A DNA stretch of 64,000 nt from Paenibacillus flagellatus (GTDB lineage: Bacteria; Bacillota; Bacilli; Paenibacillales; NBRC-103111): contig NZ_QJVJ01000008.1 of assembly GCF_003217775.1 (NCBI RefSeq), positions 310,001-374,000 of the forward strand. The letters run 5' to 3'. Both the position numbers and the translations under genes were made by a program. The notes under the pieces are model-generated. The model made no database searches, was not told the origin of the DNA, and saw nothing but the letters and a program-made list of their open reading frames with translations. Below are positions 42,203-51,102 of this stretch, piece by piece; position 1 is the first letter of the stretch; each line of letters begins with the position of its first letter.

Positions 42203-42243
42203 TGAAAACGCTTCATTTACTCCGGCTGAAAGCGTTTTATAAT
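42203..42243 (+). promoter_or_regulatory. Promoter with two overlapping cre (CcpA) sites
   Basis: -35 TTTACT (42216-42221), 16 bases, -10 TATAAT (42238-42243). TGAAAACGCTTCAT (42203-42216) and TGAAAGCGTTTTAT (42227-42240) each match the cre consensus TGWAARCGYTWNCW at 13 of 14 positions; centres are 24 bp apart. One touches the -35 and the other covers the spacer and -10, so glucose-type catabolite repression is strongly suggested. Confidence 0.8.
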
Positions 42244-42324
42244 GGGGACTGTGCAAACGAAACGATACCGGGGAGTCACCGGGCACACCAGCTTCACCTA
42301 CACGATCAAAGGGAGGACGAACGA

Positions 42325-43932
42325 ATGGCAGGCAAGTACAAATCGATGTTCCTGTCGCTGTCGGCGATGGCGCTGCTAGTTGCGGGCTGCGGAGGAACGA
42401 AAGACAACAACGCCTCGCAGACGCCGGACACGCAGCAAAAATCGGAAGCCGGGGCCGCGGCGCAAAACTACGGCGACACGGGGGGCATCAAGCTTCCGAT
42501 CGTCGACAAGCCGACGACGCTGACTTGGATGCTCGTCAGCGACAACCCGAATTTGGCCGAATCGATGGTCGTCAAAGAGATCGAGAAACGGACGGGCATC
42601 AAGCTCGACATTCAGGCGTATTCCTCGCAAACGTACAAAGATAAAATGAAAGTCGTCGTCGCCTCCGGCAAGCTCCCGGACATTTTCCACGGGCAGACGC
42701 AGGCCGAGATCAATAAAATGGGCGCGCAAGGCGCGTTGACGCCGATCAACGAGCACCTGAAGGATTTGCCGAACTTCAAAAAGCTGTACGTCGACAACGC
42801 CGAGAACAACTGGGTCATGAAATCGTGGTCCGACGAGAAAAACAACATGTACACGTGGCCGATCTACGGGCTGAACCGCGACGTCAACCACGGGTTCCTG
42901 TACCGGAAGGACATTTTCGACAAGCACAACATCAAGGAATGGACGAACACCGACGAGTTTTACGCGGCGCTCAAGCAGCTGAAGGCGGCTTATCCGGATT
43001 CGTATCCGTACGCGTCCAAGACGAAGGAGAACATTTTCCGCGACTGGGCTTACGGCTGGGGAACCGGCGGCACGAGCTACCCGGCGTTCTTCGACGAGAA
43101 GGCGAAAACGTGGAAGCTCGCGTACACGGCGCCGGAATTCAAGGCGCAAATCGACTTCATGAAGAAGCTGTACGACGAAGGGCTGATGGATCCGGAGTTC
43201 ATCACGGACACCGACGCGTCCTGGACGGCGAAAATGACGACCAACAACAAATCGTTCGTCACGTTCGACTGGATCGGCCGTCTCGATTCGTTCGCGAACC
43301 AAGTCAAATCGACGAACCCGGAATACAACCTGCGTTATGCGAACCCGGTAGGACCGACGGGCAACGTCCGTTCCTTGCCGAAAATCAGCAACTTCGGCAT
43401 CGTCGTGCCGAAAGGCAAAAACAGCGAAATCGCCCTGAAGCTGCTCGACTACTTGACCAGCCCGTCCGGCTCCTCGCTCGTCACGATGGGCATCGAAGGC
43501 CAAACGTACAATCTCGTGGACGGCAAGCCGGTTTATCCGGAGCTGAAGGACGTGCCGAACGTCGACATCAAGGCGCTCGAAACGAAATACGGCATGTGGC
43601 TCGAAGGCATGTACCTGCGTCCCGACAAGCGCAGCGTCTACTACAAGTTCACGGAGAAAGAGCAGGAAGCGCAAGATAAAATCATCAAGGCGAAGAAGTT
43701 CGAGCCGGCCGATCCGGAGCTGAAGTTTACGGACGACGAGTCGAAGACGCTGGCCGAGCTGCGCACGACGCTCGACAAGGCGGCCAACGAGTTCGCGACG
43801 AAATATATCATGAAAAAAGAGTTCGGCGAAGCGCAATGGAACGAGTGGCTGCAAAACGCCGAGAAGCTCGGCGCCAAAAAGTTCATCGACGCTTACAACG
43901 CCGCGCAAAAGCGGTTCGACGAAGCGAAGTAA
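42325..43932 (+). CDS. Oligosaccharide-binding lipoprotein (LipO-like)
   Basis: 535 residues, lipobox LLVAGC (Cys22), then a large substrate-binding body typical of this importer class (GIKLDIQAYSSQTYKDKMKVVVASG, MYTWPIYGLNRDVNHGFLYRKDIFD). The ATG follows GGGAGG at 42311-42316; the frame is open upstream to 42184 but that lies within the promoter. First gene of a plus-strand operon with two permeases and an AraC regulator. An mRNA hairpin downstream probably raises its expression relative to the permeases, as is common for binding proteins. Confidence 0.94.
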   Translation: MAGKYKSMFLSLSAMALLVAGCGGTKDNNASQTPDTQQKSEAGAAAQNYGDTGGIKLPIVDKPTTLTWMLVSDNPNLAESMVVKEIEKRTGIKLDIQAYSSQTYKDKMKVVVASGKLPDIFHGQTQAEINKMGAQGALTPINEHLKDLPNFKKLYVDNAENNWVMKSWSDEKNNMYTWPIYGLNRDVNHGFLYRKDIFDKHNIKEWTNTDEFYAALKQLKAAYPDSYPYASKTKENIFRDWAYGWGTGGTSYPAFFDEKAKTWKLAYTAPEFKAQIDFMKKLYDEGLMDPEFITDTDASWTAKMTTNNKSFVTFDWIGRLDSFANQVKSTNPEYNLRYANPVGPTGNVRSLPKISNFGIVVPKGKNSEIALKLLDYLTSPSGSSLVTMGIEGQTYNLVDGKPVYPELKDVPNVDIKALETKYGMWLEGMYLRPDKRSVYYKFTEKEQEAQDKIIKAKKFEPADPELKFTDDESKTLAELRTTLDKAANEFATKYIMKKEFGEAQWNEWLQNAEKLGAKKFIDAYNAAQKRFDEAK

Positions 43933-43957
43933 CGTCGAGTTAGACCGGCACGGAAGG

Positions 43958-44010
43958 AGGCACCCGGATGCACGATCCGTTCGGGTGCCTGTCCTATCCG
44001 TCGGATAGGA
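43958..44010 (+). promoter_or_regulatory. Two intercistronic hairpins, the second touching the permease ribosome site
   Basis: AGGCACCCG (43958-43966) pairs with CGGGTGCCT (43982-43990). Next, TCCTATCC (43992-43999) pairs with GGATAGGA (44003-44010), and AGGAGG follows in the same strand, so the right arm overlaps the start of the ribosome site. No T-run, so processing or translational tuning rather than termination is likely. Confidence 0.55.
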
Positions 44011-44020
44011 GGAGGAAGCC

Positions 44021-44986
44021 ATGACTACGACACAACCCGAGCTGACCGACCGACCGCAACCGCGCGTCAACGGCTCCCGCCTCGGTTCGATTTGGCGGCA
44101 TATGAAGCGCGACCGGCAGCTGCTCATCCTGTTCATCCCTTGTATCGTGTTCTACGTGCTGTTCCGCTACGGCCCGATCTACGGCCTGATCATCGCGTTC
44201 AAGGACTACAGCGTGTATCAAGGGATATTGGGCAGCGAATGGGTCGGGCTCGAGCATTTCCGCAAATTTTTCGATAGCCCCGACTTTTGGCTGCTGTTCA
44301 AAAACACGTTTTTGCTCGGCCTGTTCACGCTGCTGTGGACGTTCCCGTTCCCGATCTTGTTCGCCGTCCTGCTGAACGAGGTCCGCGGCGTCAAATTCAA
44401 GAAGGCGGTCCAGACGTTCAGCTACTTGCCGACGTTTCTGTCCGTCGTCATCGTCAGCAGCATGATCATCGATTTTCTGTCCCCGACGCACGGCTTGGTC
44501 AATCAGCTGCTCAAGGCGATCGGCCTCGAGCCGATCTACTTCCTGGCCGCCCCCGAATGGTTCCGCACCGTCTATATCGGATCGGACATTTGGCAGCATA
44601 TGGGCTTCGAGGCGATCATCTACTTGGCCGCCATCGCGAGCATCGACCCGACGCTGTACGAAGCGGCGAGAGTGGACGGCGCGAACCGGTTCCACATGAT
44701 GCGCTACATCACGATACCGAGCATCATGCCGACGATCGTCATCATGTTCATCATCAAATCCGGCTCCATGTTCCGGATCGGCTACGAGAAGGTGCTGCTG
44801 CTCTATAACCCGATGACGTACGAGGTGGCCGACGTCTTCTCCACCTATGTGTACCGGAAAGGGCTGCTGGAGACGAACTACAGCTATGCCGCCGCGGTGG
44901 GCTTGTTCGAATCGCTGATCGCCCTCGTCATGCTGCTGCTGTCCAATCTGATCAGCAAAAAAGCGGGAGGAAAAGGGTTATGGTAA
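44021..44986 (+). CDS. Carbohydrate ABC permease (LplB-like)
   Basis: 321 residues, six membrane helices, with IPCIVFYVLFRYGPIYGLIIAFKDY early on and the coupling loop YEAARVDGANRFHMMRYITIP. The ribosome site AGGAGGAAG partly overlaps a small hairpin arm. It overlaps the next permease gene by 7 bases, so the two are coupled. Paralogous to the permease of the importer at 37 kb; both sets have the same three-protein composition and no ATPase. Confidence 0.94.
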   Translation: MTTTQPELTDRPQPRVNGSRLGSIWRHMKRDRQLLILFIPCIVFYVLFRYGPIYGLIIAFKDYSVYQGILGSEWVGLEHFRKFFDSPDFWLLFKNTFLLGLFTLLWTFPFPILFAVLLNEVRGVKFKKAVQTFSYLPTFLSVVIVSSMIIDFLSPTHGLVNQLLKAIGLEPIYFLAAPEWFRTVYIGSDIWQHMGFEAIIYLAAIASIDPTLYEAARVDGANRFHMMRYITIPSIMPTIVIMFIIKSGSMFRIGYEKVLLLYNPMTYEVADVFSTYVYRKGLLETNYSYAAAVGLFESLIALVMLLLSNLISKKAGGKGLW

Positions 44987-45855
44987 AAGGAAGCGCGCTT
45001 CAGCAACGATTTACCCTTTTCGACGCGGTGCTGACCGTCGTTCTCGGCTTGGTCGCCGTCGTCACGGTGTATCCCGTTCTCTATATCGTGGCGGTATCGT
45101 TCAGCGACACGGCGTCGATCGTCCAGAACAAAGTGTTTTTGTGGCCGAAAGGGTTCAACCTGGACGCGTACAAGCAAATTTTGGAGAACCCGAGAATTCC
45201 GCGCTCCTACTTGAATACGATTTTGTATACGGGCGTCGGGACGTTCATCAACCTGCTCATGACGGCCATCGCGGCGTATCCGCTGTCGAGACCCGGGTTT
45301 TTCGGACGCAAATTTTTCATGATCGCCATCGTGCTGACGATGTTTTTGACCGGCGGCATCATCCCGACCTACTTGATCGTCTCGAAGCTGGGCCTGATCG
45401 ACACGATGTGGGCGATCGTGCTGCCGAACGCGATCTGGACGGTCGAGCTGCTTATCCTGAAAAGCTTCTACGAGTCGATGTCGGGCTCGCTGCGGGAATC
45501 GGCGCTGATCGACGGCGCGTCGGAATACCGGATCTTGTTCAACATCATGATCCCGCTGTCGAAGCCGGCGCTCGCCTCCATCGGTCTGTTCTTCTTCATG
45601 GGCCATTGGAACAGCTTTTTCATTCCGATGATTTATTTGAACGACGCCGATTTGTACCCGCTTCAGGTCGTGCTTCGCGACATGCTGATGTTCGATACGG
45701 CGAAGGAAACGGGACTGATCGATCAGGCGACCATTACGCCTCAGGCGATGAAGAACGCCACCATTTTCGTGTCGATGATTCCGGTGCTGCTCATCTATCC
45801 GTTCGCCCAGCGATATTTTGCCAAAGGAATTATGCTCGGCTCGGAGAAGGGTTAA
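44980..45855 (+). CDS. Carbohydrate ABC permease (LplC/YtcP-like)
   Basis: 291 residues with six membrane helices, coupling loop RESALIDGASEYRILFNIMIP, and the subtype end YPFAQRYFAKGIMLGSEKG. GGAGG lies inside the preceding gene. Partner of the upstream permease. A perfect 16-bp palindrome follows before the regulator gene. Confidence 0.94.
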   Translation: MVKGSALQQRFTLFDAVLTVVLGLVAVVTVYPVLYIVAVSFSDTASIVQNKVFLWPKGFNLDAYKQILENPRIPRSYLNTILYTGVGTFINLLMTAIAAYPLSRPGFFGRKFFMIAIVLTMFLTGGIIPTYLIVSKLGLIDTMWAIVLPNAIWTVELLILKSFYESMSGSLRESALIDGASEYRILFNIMIPLSKPALASIGLFFFMGHWNSFFIPMIYLNDADLYPLQVVLRDMLMFDTAKETGLIDQATITPQAMKNATIFVSMIPVLLIYPFAQRYFAKGIMLGSEKG

Positions 45856-45881
45856 CGGTCGTCGATGTCGAATATAGTCAT

Positions 45882-45897
45882 GTCATGTCGACATGAC
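45882..45897. promoter_or_regulatory. Perfect 16-bp palindrome
   Basis: GTCATGTCGACATGAC, 26 bases after the permease stop and 41 bases before the regulator start. It could be an operator for the regulator gene. No promoter boxes are obvious next to it. Confidence 0.5.
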
Positions 45898-45937
45898 GAC
45901 TCGGTTCTCCTCGTTGTTCGCAGGTGGGGGTGGGGCA

Positions 45938-48190
45938 ATGCCCAAGCTCAAGATGATTGCCAACAAAGGGCTGCTGCAAATCTTTTTTGCGCTCCTCTTG
46001 GTGGCGATCATCATGTTCGTTTCCAACTATTTGGTGTATAAAAATTCAATAACAGGTATATATAACCAAGTCAGCGAAAACAACAAGCTTGTCGTCAAAA
46101 ACATGATCCGCGACTTCGACGACAGCTTCAAAGATATCAACGACGTCATCTATTCGATCCAGCAGCTGCCGTACGGCGCATGGTCGGACGACGGGACGGC
46201 CGACCTGCACGGCATGTACATGACGGCGAAGGACATGAAGACGATCGCCTCGTCCACCGATTTCATCGAGGACGTCGTCGTGTTCCATCGCGGCTCGGAC
46301 CTCGCGATCACGCTGAACGGCACGATCCGTCTCGAGGAGCTCATGCCGAACCGGTTCGGCCATCCGTCCTACAATCTCGACTATTGGAAGTCGCTGACGA
46401 GGTCGAAGCATCCGTTCCGCGTCCTTCCGTCGCAATGGTATACGGAGAAGGACGGATCGGCCGAGAAGCGCCGAAGGCTCATTCCCGTGCTCGGCAGCAA
46501 CCATATTTACGACTCGAACATTCTCGTCTTCCTGAATTACGACAAGCTGCTTCGCCACGTGAACCAGGAGTCGATGATGAAGGGGACGTCGCTCATCGTG
46601 ATGGACCAGGACCGCAACATTATTTTGAACACCGAGGAGAATTGGGACCTGGTCGACATGCTGTACGAGCTGAACTTCAACGGGAGCCCGGAAGCGACGC
46701 TGAAGCGGAACGATTACGTGTACAATTTGTTCAAGTCGGATTTCAACGGCTTCATCTACATCAACAAGGCGCCTTACCGGTTCGCCGATCTGAACGCGGT
46801 CGGCGACGCCAACCGGCAAATTATGGCGGTCGCCATCGCCTGCGCGCTCGTGCTGTCGATGCTGCTCAGCTTTTATTTGTACCGTCCGGTGCAAAACCTT
46901 CGCAAGCTGCTCGGCGGACGGGACGACAAGGGGGCGGACTATCTCAACATCCGGACCGGCATCGTCAAAATCCAGGAGGAGAACGAGTCGTTCAAGCACC
47001 AGCTCGACTTGTTCCGGCTGGAAATGCGCCGGGCGGCGTTTTTGAATGCGCTTCACGAAAGCCCGGTGTCGCGGGAAACCGAGCTGAAGATGCAGCGGTA
47101 CTTCGCCGAGTTTTATCGGGAGCGGCATTTCGTCCTCACGTTGATCCGGGTGAGGCCGAAGGCGGGAGGCGACGATTCCCCCTCCGCTCCGGCACTTGAC
47201 GAGACGGCCGCCTTCCTGCAAGCGGAGCTGGCGGAGCGGCTCGAGGAAGCGTACGTCTTCCCGCTGGCGCAGGGGACGTTCGCGGCGACGATCGCGCTGA
47301 AGCGGCCGTCCGACCGCGAGCAGGCGGTCAAGCAGCTGCGCGGCTTCCTAAACAAAACGATGCTCGAGGAATGGCAGAGCTATTTCGCGGACGCGGCGGT
47401 CAGCCGCAGCTACGCCGCGGAAACGGCGAACGTCCGGCGGGCGTACGTGGAGGCGGCCGACGCCTTCGCCTATCGGAACGTTCACGCGGACGACGCGGTC
47501 GTCGACGTCCACTCGATCCGGTATACGTGGAAGGTGTACGCGCCGCCGGACGAGATCGAGAAGGCGTCGCACAGCCTGTTCATCGGCAATGCGGACGAGA
47601 GCGTACGGATCGCGGGCGGGCTGCTCGAGCAAAACATGCAGCGGCACGTTCACGTCCACCAGCTCGCGACGGTCGCGCGAACGGTGTTTTACGGCTTGCT
47701 GAAGCACGTCGAGACGAGCGACATGGAGACGAAGGCGGTCGTCGCGCTGGAGATGGAGTTCAACAGGTCGGTCGACGCCGCCGCCGGCTACGAGGATATT
47801 CGCGACGCGCTGTTCCGGGCGATCCGGGTCATCGCCGAGGCCGGCAAGCCGGGGGCGAAGAGCAAGCTCGATCCGACGTCGATCGCGCAATATATCGAAC
47901 GGAACTATATGGGCAACCTGCACCTCGACCATATGGCGGAGCAGCTGGAGACGACCCCGAAATATTTTTCCAACTACTTCAAGAAGACGTTCGGCGTCAA
48001 TTTCGTCGAATACTTGAACAAGGTGCGGCTGGCGCATGCGAAGGAGCTGTTGAAAAACACGGAGCTGTCGATCGCCGAAATCGGGGAAAAGACGGGGTAC
48101 TTGAACTCGTCGACGTTCACGAGCACGTTCAAAAAGTATTACGGCATTTCGCCGAGCGAATACCGCAAAAACAAGCAGCTGCTGCCGTAG
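45938..48190 (+). CDS. Membrane-anchored AraC-family regulator (YesN-like, one-component)
   Basis: 750 residues: TM1 (about 12-32), an extracellular sensor region (33 to about 285), TM2 (about 290-312), a cytoplasmic linker, and an AraC DNA-binding domain at the C-terminus (LDHMAEQLETTPKYFSNYFKKTFG and SIAEIGEKTGYLNSSTFTSTF). No receiver. The ATG at 45938 follows GGTGGGGG; an in-frame start at 45893 falls in the palindrome. It is encoded downstream of, and in the same direction as, the second importer, which it probably controls in response to an extracellular sugar. Confidence 0.92.
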   Translation: MPKLKMIANKGLLQIFFALLLVAIIMFVSNYLVYKNSITGIYNQVSENNKLVVKNMIRDFDDSFKDINDVIYSIQQLPYGAWSDDGTADLHGMYMTAKDMKTIASSTDFIEDVVVFHRGSDLAITLNGTIRLEELMPNRFGHPSYNLDYWKSLTRSKHPFRVLPSQWYTEKDGSAEKRRRLIPVLGSNHIYDSNILVFLNYDKLLRHVNQESMMKGTSLIVMDQDRNIILNTEENWDLVDMLYELNFNGSPEATLKRNDYVYNLFKSDFNGFIYINKAPYRFADLNAVGDANRQIMAVAIACALVLSMLLSFYLYRPVQNLRKLLGGRDDKGADYLNIRTGIVKIQEENESFKHQLDLFRLEMRRAAFLNALHESPVSRETELKMQRYFAEFYRERHFVLTLIRVRPKAGGDDSPSAPALDETAAFLQAELAERLEEAYVFPLAQGTFAATIALKRPSDREQAVKQLRGFLNKTMLEEWQSYFADAAVSRSYAAETANVRRAYVEAADAFAYRNVHADDAVVDVHSIRYTWKVYAPPDEIEKASHSLFIGNADESVRIAGGLLEQNMQRHVHVHQLATVARTVFYGLLKHVETSDMETKAVVALEMEFNRSVDAAAGYEDIRDALFRAIRVIAEAGKPGAKSKLDPTSIAQYIERNYMGNLHLDHMAEQLETTPKYFSNYFKKTFGVNFVEYLNKVRLAHAKELLKNTELSIAEIGEKTGYLNSSTFTSTFKKYYGISPSEYRKNKQLLP

Positions 48191-48254
48191 CGCGCGCCAA
48201 GGGGCCGGCTTCCGGATCGAATCCGGGGGCCGGCTCTTCGGCGCGCGTCGGCGT

Positions 48255-49520
48255 TCATTCGGGCCGCTGGCGCCAAGCGGGGATCAGCCGGACGAGCCGC
48301 GCCAGGACGAAGGCGGCGCTCGACGCCAAGTACGCGGTGCCGAGCATGAGGAACGGCATCATGCCGAACGAATACCGGTCGACCGGAATGAACAGCAGAT
48401 GGATGCCGAGGAAGAGCGCCAGGTTGGCGAACAAGAGCCGGAGCGACCGTGTCCGCAGCGTCAGCAGCGTGAACCAGCCGGCATAGACGAGCAGGAAGTG
48501 AAGCCGCCGCAGCGCCGCGAAGTACCAGTCCGGCACGAACACCTGATACGGCCCGACCCACAGATGGTTGAAGAAGACGGCGAATTTGCCGACGGTGAAC
48601 CATTTGATCCACAGCCACGGGTCGTCGATCAGCCCCTGCTTGATGCGCCTGAGCCCTTCGGCCATCTGCTCCTCCCCGCTCATGGCGTTCACCCGCGTCC
48701 AATCGATCGTTCCGCGGAAATACGGATCGGTGCCGCCGAGAAACGGATTGCCCGCCTCGCCGCGCGCCACCGGAATGAACGCGTGGAACGTCATCCCGTT
48801 GCGGATCCACCACGGCGACATAAGCAGGACGAAGGCGGCGGCCGCATATCCGATTTCTTTGGCGAACGGCTTGCGGTGCCTAGCCCACAGAAACAAATAC
48901 GGCACGACCGCGAGCGGCAGCGTATTGGGCCGGATCAGCACGACGGCCGCCAGCAGCAGCCCCATGATCGCGTGGTCGCGGAGGCGGTTGTCCTGGACGA
49001 CGCGCACCTGCATGTACAAAAATGCGGTGAAGGCGAGCAGGAACGGCACCTCTGTCAAAATGAGCGAGCACGCCCATACGTACTGCGCGTATACGGCCGC
49101 GAACAGCGCCGCCAGCAGGCCGGCGAACCGATGAAACAGCCGGGTGCCGATCAGGTACAGAAACCCGATTGCGCCGACGCTCATGAAGCAATTCAGTACG
49201 CGGACGGCCATGTACGAATCCATCGAGGCCGGGTTGGCAGCATCGTAGCCGAACAGCGCATAGACGGCGACGAGCAGCATCGGGAACCCGGGCGTGACGA
49301 GCGTGTTCGGCACCGTATCGCGGTAGGCGTAGAAGCCGTGCTCCAGCAGTTGGATGGCGAGCTTCGTATATTCGAGCTGATCCCATTCCACCGGCGCGTA
49401 CGTCTCGTTCAACACATAATGCAGCCGCAGCGCAAGCGCCAACGTCAGGATGACGCCAAGCGCGGCTCGGTAAACGTTTATCGCCGTCCTTCGTCCGAGC
49501 GGTTCCCCGGTACGGTCCAT
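48255..49520 (-). CDS. GT-C (GT39-like) membrane glycosyltransferase
   Basis: 421 residues with about ten membrane helices. The first outer loop after TM1 has NETYAPVEWDQLEYTKLA, with the acidic residues expected for the catalytic or donor site, and the loop ends TPGFPMLL as in ArnT-like enzymes. GGAGGG precedes the ATG. It is the last gene of a minus-strand run with GT2, DUF2304 and EamA/EmrE-like genes, the layout of a lipid-linked glycosylation system: GT2 loads the carrier, a small membrane protein moves it, and this enzyme transfers the sugar outside. The acceptor polymer or protein is unknown. Confidence 0.87.
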   Translation of the reverse strand: MDRTGEPLGRRTAINVYRAALGVILTLALALRLHYVLNETYAPVEWDQLEYTKLAIQLLEHGFYAYRDTVPNTLVTPGFPMLLVAVYALFGYDAANPASMDSYMAVRVLNCFMSVGAIGFLYLIGTRLFHRFAGLLAALFAAVYAQYVWACSLILTEVPFLLAFTAFLYMQVRVVQDNRLRDHAIMGLLLAAVVLIRPNTLPLAVVPYLFLWARHRKPFAKEIGYAAAAFVLLMSPWWIRNGMTFHAFIPVARGEAGNPFLGGTDPYFRGTIDWTRVNAMSGEEQMAEGLRRIKQGLIDDPWLWIKWFTVGKFAVFFNHLWVGPYQVFVPDWYFAALRRLHFLLVYAGWFTLLTLRTRSLRLLFANLALFLGIHLLFIPVDRYSFGMMPFLMLGTAYLASSAAFVLARLVRLIPAWRQRPE

Positions 49521-49568
49521 TCCGATCCCTCCGTTTCGCAGGCAGCGCGCGGTCGGGCCGCGCCCCGC

Positions 49569-49913
49569 CTATTTCGCCATGAAGCAGGCGCCGCCCACGA
49601 TCAGCGCGATGCCGATCCATTGGTGGACGGTCACCGATTCCTTGAACAGCCAGATGCCGGCGATCGCGCCGACGACGTAAGCCATCGACTGAAGCGGGTA
49701 AATCCGGCTCATGTCGTAGCGGCTTAACGCGAAAAACCAGATTACGGTCGCGACCGCGTAGACGAGCCCGCCGAGCAGCACGTACGGATTCGTCATCAGC
49801 TGCGGCAGTCCGCCGAGCGTACGAAGCGGCTGCTGCGTCAGCGCCGTTTTCCAGAGCAGCTGCCCGCCGACGAGCAGCGTCACGTTAAGTAGGACGATTC
49901 CGATGGCGGTCAT
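49569..49913 (-). CDS. Small four-helix EamA/EmrE-like membrane protein
   Basis: 114 residues with four membrane helices, like half of an EamA transporter or an SMR/ArnE-F protein. The order is LNVTLLVGGQLLWK, LGGLVYAVATVIWFFALSRYDMSRIYPLQSMAYVVGA, and a last helix ending GGACFMAK. In glycosylation cassettes such proteins are candidates for flipping sugar-loaded polyprenyl phosphate, as ArnE/F do, but that is inference. It overlaps the DUF2304 gene by 29 bases in another frame. Confidence 0.85.
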   Translation of the reverse strand: MTAIGIVLLNVTLLVGGQLLWKTALTQQPLRTLGGLPQLMTNPYVLLGGLVYAVATVIWFFALSRYDMSRIYPLQSMAYVVGAIAGIWLFKESVTVHQWIGIALIVGGACFMAK

Positions 49914-50253
49914 CCGCGGCTCCCTCCTTCGCGCCCGCCTCGAGCAGCGCCAGCTGCTGGACGAGCCGGGTCAGCTTGCGCTGCAGCTTCGAGATGACGA
50001 TCGTCAGATGCAGGATGAAGACGAGCGAGAACGCGAGCCCGATCAGGAACAGCAGTGACGGCGGATAATGGATGCGGACGAGCTCGGACAGCTTCGGGAG
50101 CATGTCCGGGAACAGGCAGAACGGCAGCATGACGAGGCCGAGGCCGAGCCACAGCAGCGCGTACTGCTCCTCGAGCTTTTGCCGGCGGATCAGCTCGATC
50201 GTCGCGAACAGGAAGATCAGGCAAAAGACGGCGGACAGCAAATAAATCGTCAC
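49885..50253 (-). CDS. DUF2304 membrane protein
   Basis: 122 residues with three membrane helices (about 3-20, 34-52, 66-87), then a cytoplasmic coiled-coil-like tail, matching DUF2304. Members commonly sit between a GT2 and an O-antigen-type transferase, as here, and are thought to act in lipid-linked sugar assembly; the precise role is unknown. It is separated by 4 bases from the GT2 gene and overlaps the next gene, so the cassette is tightly coupled. Confidence 0.82.
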   Translation of the reverse strand: MTIYLLSAVFCLIFLFATIELIRRQKLEEQYALLWLGLGLVMLPFCLFPDMLPKLSELVRIHYPPSLLFLIGLAFSLVFILHLTIVISKLQRKLTRLVQQLALLEAGAKEGAADDRHRNRPT

Positions 50254-50257
50254 TCGT

Positions 50258-50962
50258 TCATCTCACATCCCGTATCCGTGTCATCAATACCGCGAGCGAC
50301 ACCTTCATCATGTAGTACATCGATTTCGCCGGCGTAATCGACGATTTGCCCGCTTGGCGGCTGTGCATCCGGACCGGCGTCTCCGTCACGCGGTAGCCTC
50401 GGCGGACGAGCATCGCGATCGCCTCCACCTCCGGGTAGTCGTAGGGGTAGTAACGGGCGAACAGCGCGATGACGTCCCGGTTGACGGCACGGAAGCCGGA
50501 CGTCGGGTCGGTCACTTTTTTGCCGACCATCCAATGGATCATCCAGGCGAAAAAGGCGATGCCGGTGCGGCGGAACGCCGTCGAGCGGTAAGACGCCCCG
50601 TGCAGAAACCGCGAGCCGACGCAGCAGTCCGTCTCGCCGCTGGCGACGGTGGAGATGACGTTGTCCAGCTCCTCCGGGTCGTGCTGCCCGTCGCCGTCGA
50701 TCTGGACGGCGATATCGTAGCCGAGCCGGTCGGCGTACAGGTAGCCGGTCTGCATGGCGCCGCCGATGCCGACGTTGACCGGCAGGTCGACGACCCGGGC
50801 GAGCCCCGTCGAGCGCGCCGCGCGCGACGTGCCGTCCGTGGAGCCGTCGTTGACGACGACGATGTCCGTCTCCGGCCGGCAGCTTTTGATTTTGCGGATC
50901 ACTTGCGCGATGCTCTTTTCTTCGTTGTAGGCCGGGATGATGGCGAGCACGCTCAGGCTCAT
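50258..50962 (-). CDS. GT2 polyprenyl-phosphate sugar synthase-like glycosyltransferase
   Basis: 234 residues: IIPAYNEEKSIAQVI and VVVNDGSTDGTS at the donor site, the DxD motif in QIDGDGQHDPEE, and TDPTSGFRAVNRD. It is DPM1-like without membrane helices. Start at ATG 50962 with GAGGTGA upstream; GTG 50974 in frame is an alternative but lies on the ribosome site. First gene of the four-gene glycan cassette. Different in sequence from the GT2 at 8.4 kb, so the window has two separate lipid-sugar systems. Confidence 0.9.
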   Translation of the reverse strand: MSLSVLAIIPAYNEEKSIAQVIRKIKSCRPETDIVVVNDGSTDGTSRAARSTGLARVVDLPVNVGIGGAMQTGYLYADRLGYDIAVQIDGDGQHDPEELDNVISTVASGETDCCVGSRFLHGASYRSTAFRRTGIAFFAWMIHWMVGKKVTDPTSGFRAVNRDVIALFARYYPYDYPEVEAIAMLVRRGYRVTETPVRMHSRQAGKSSITPAKSMYYMMKVSLAVLMTRIRDVR

Positions 50963-51102
50963 GGAGAAGGTCACCTCGAGTGGCGGAGTGCCGGTTGGTT
51001 TGGTTATTTTTCACTATGCCCCGGAAGGGGGAAACGTAAACGGGGGCGGTTTCCGCTCCCGGTCGGGGGATCGGGTAAAACGTTGCGCTATTTGACCGGA
51101 AA

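Noticed and set aside
42184-42324. Longer start for the second sugar-binding lipoprotein
   Set aside because: It would begin upstream of the promoter and cre sites and would place 47 residues before the signal peptide.
48190-48254. GC-rich hairpin after the AraC gene as a terminator
   Set aside because: The stem (GCCGGC...GCCGGC) is clear but neither strand has a T-tract, so I do not call it a terminator.
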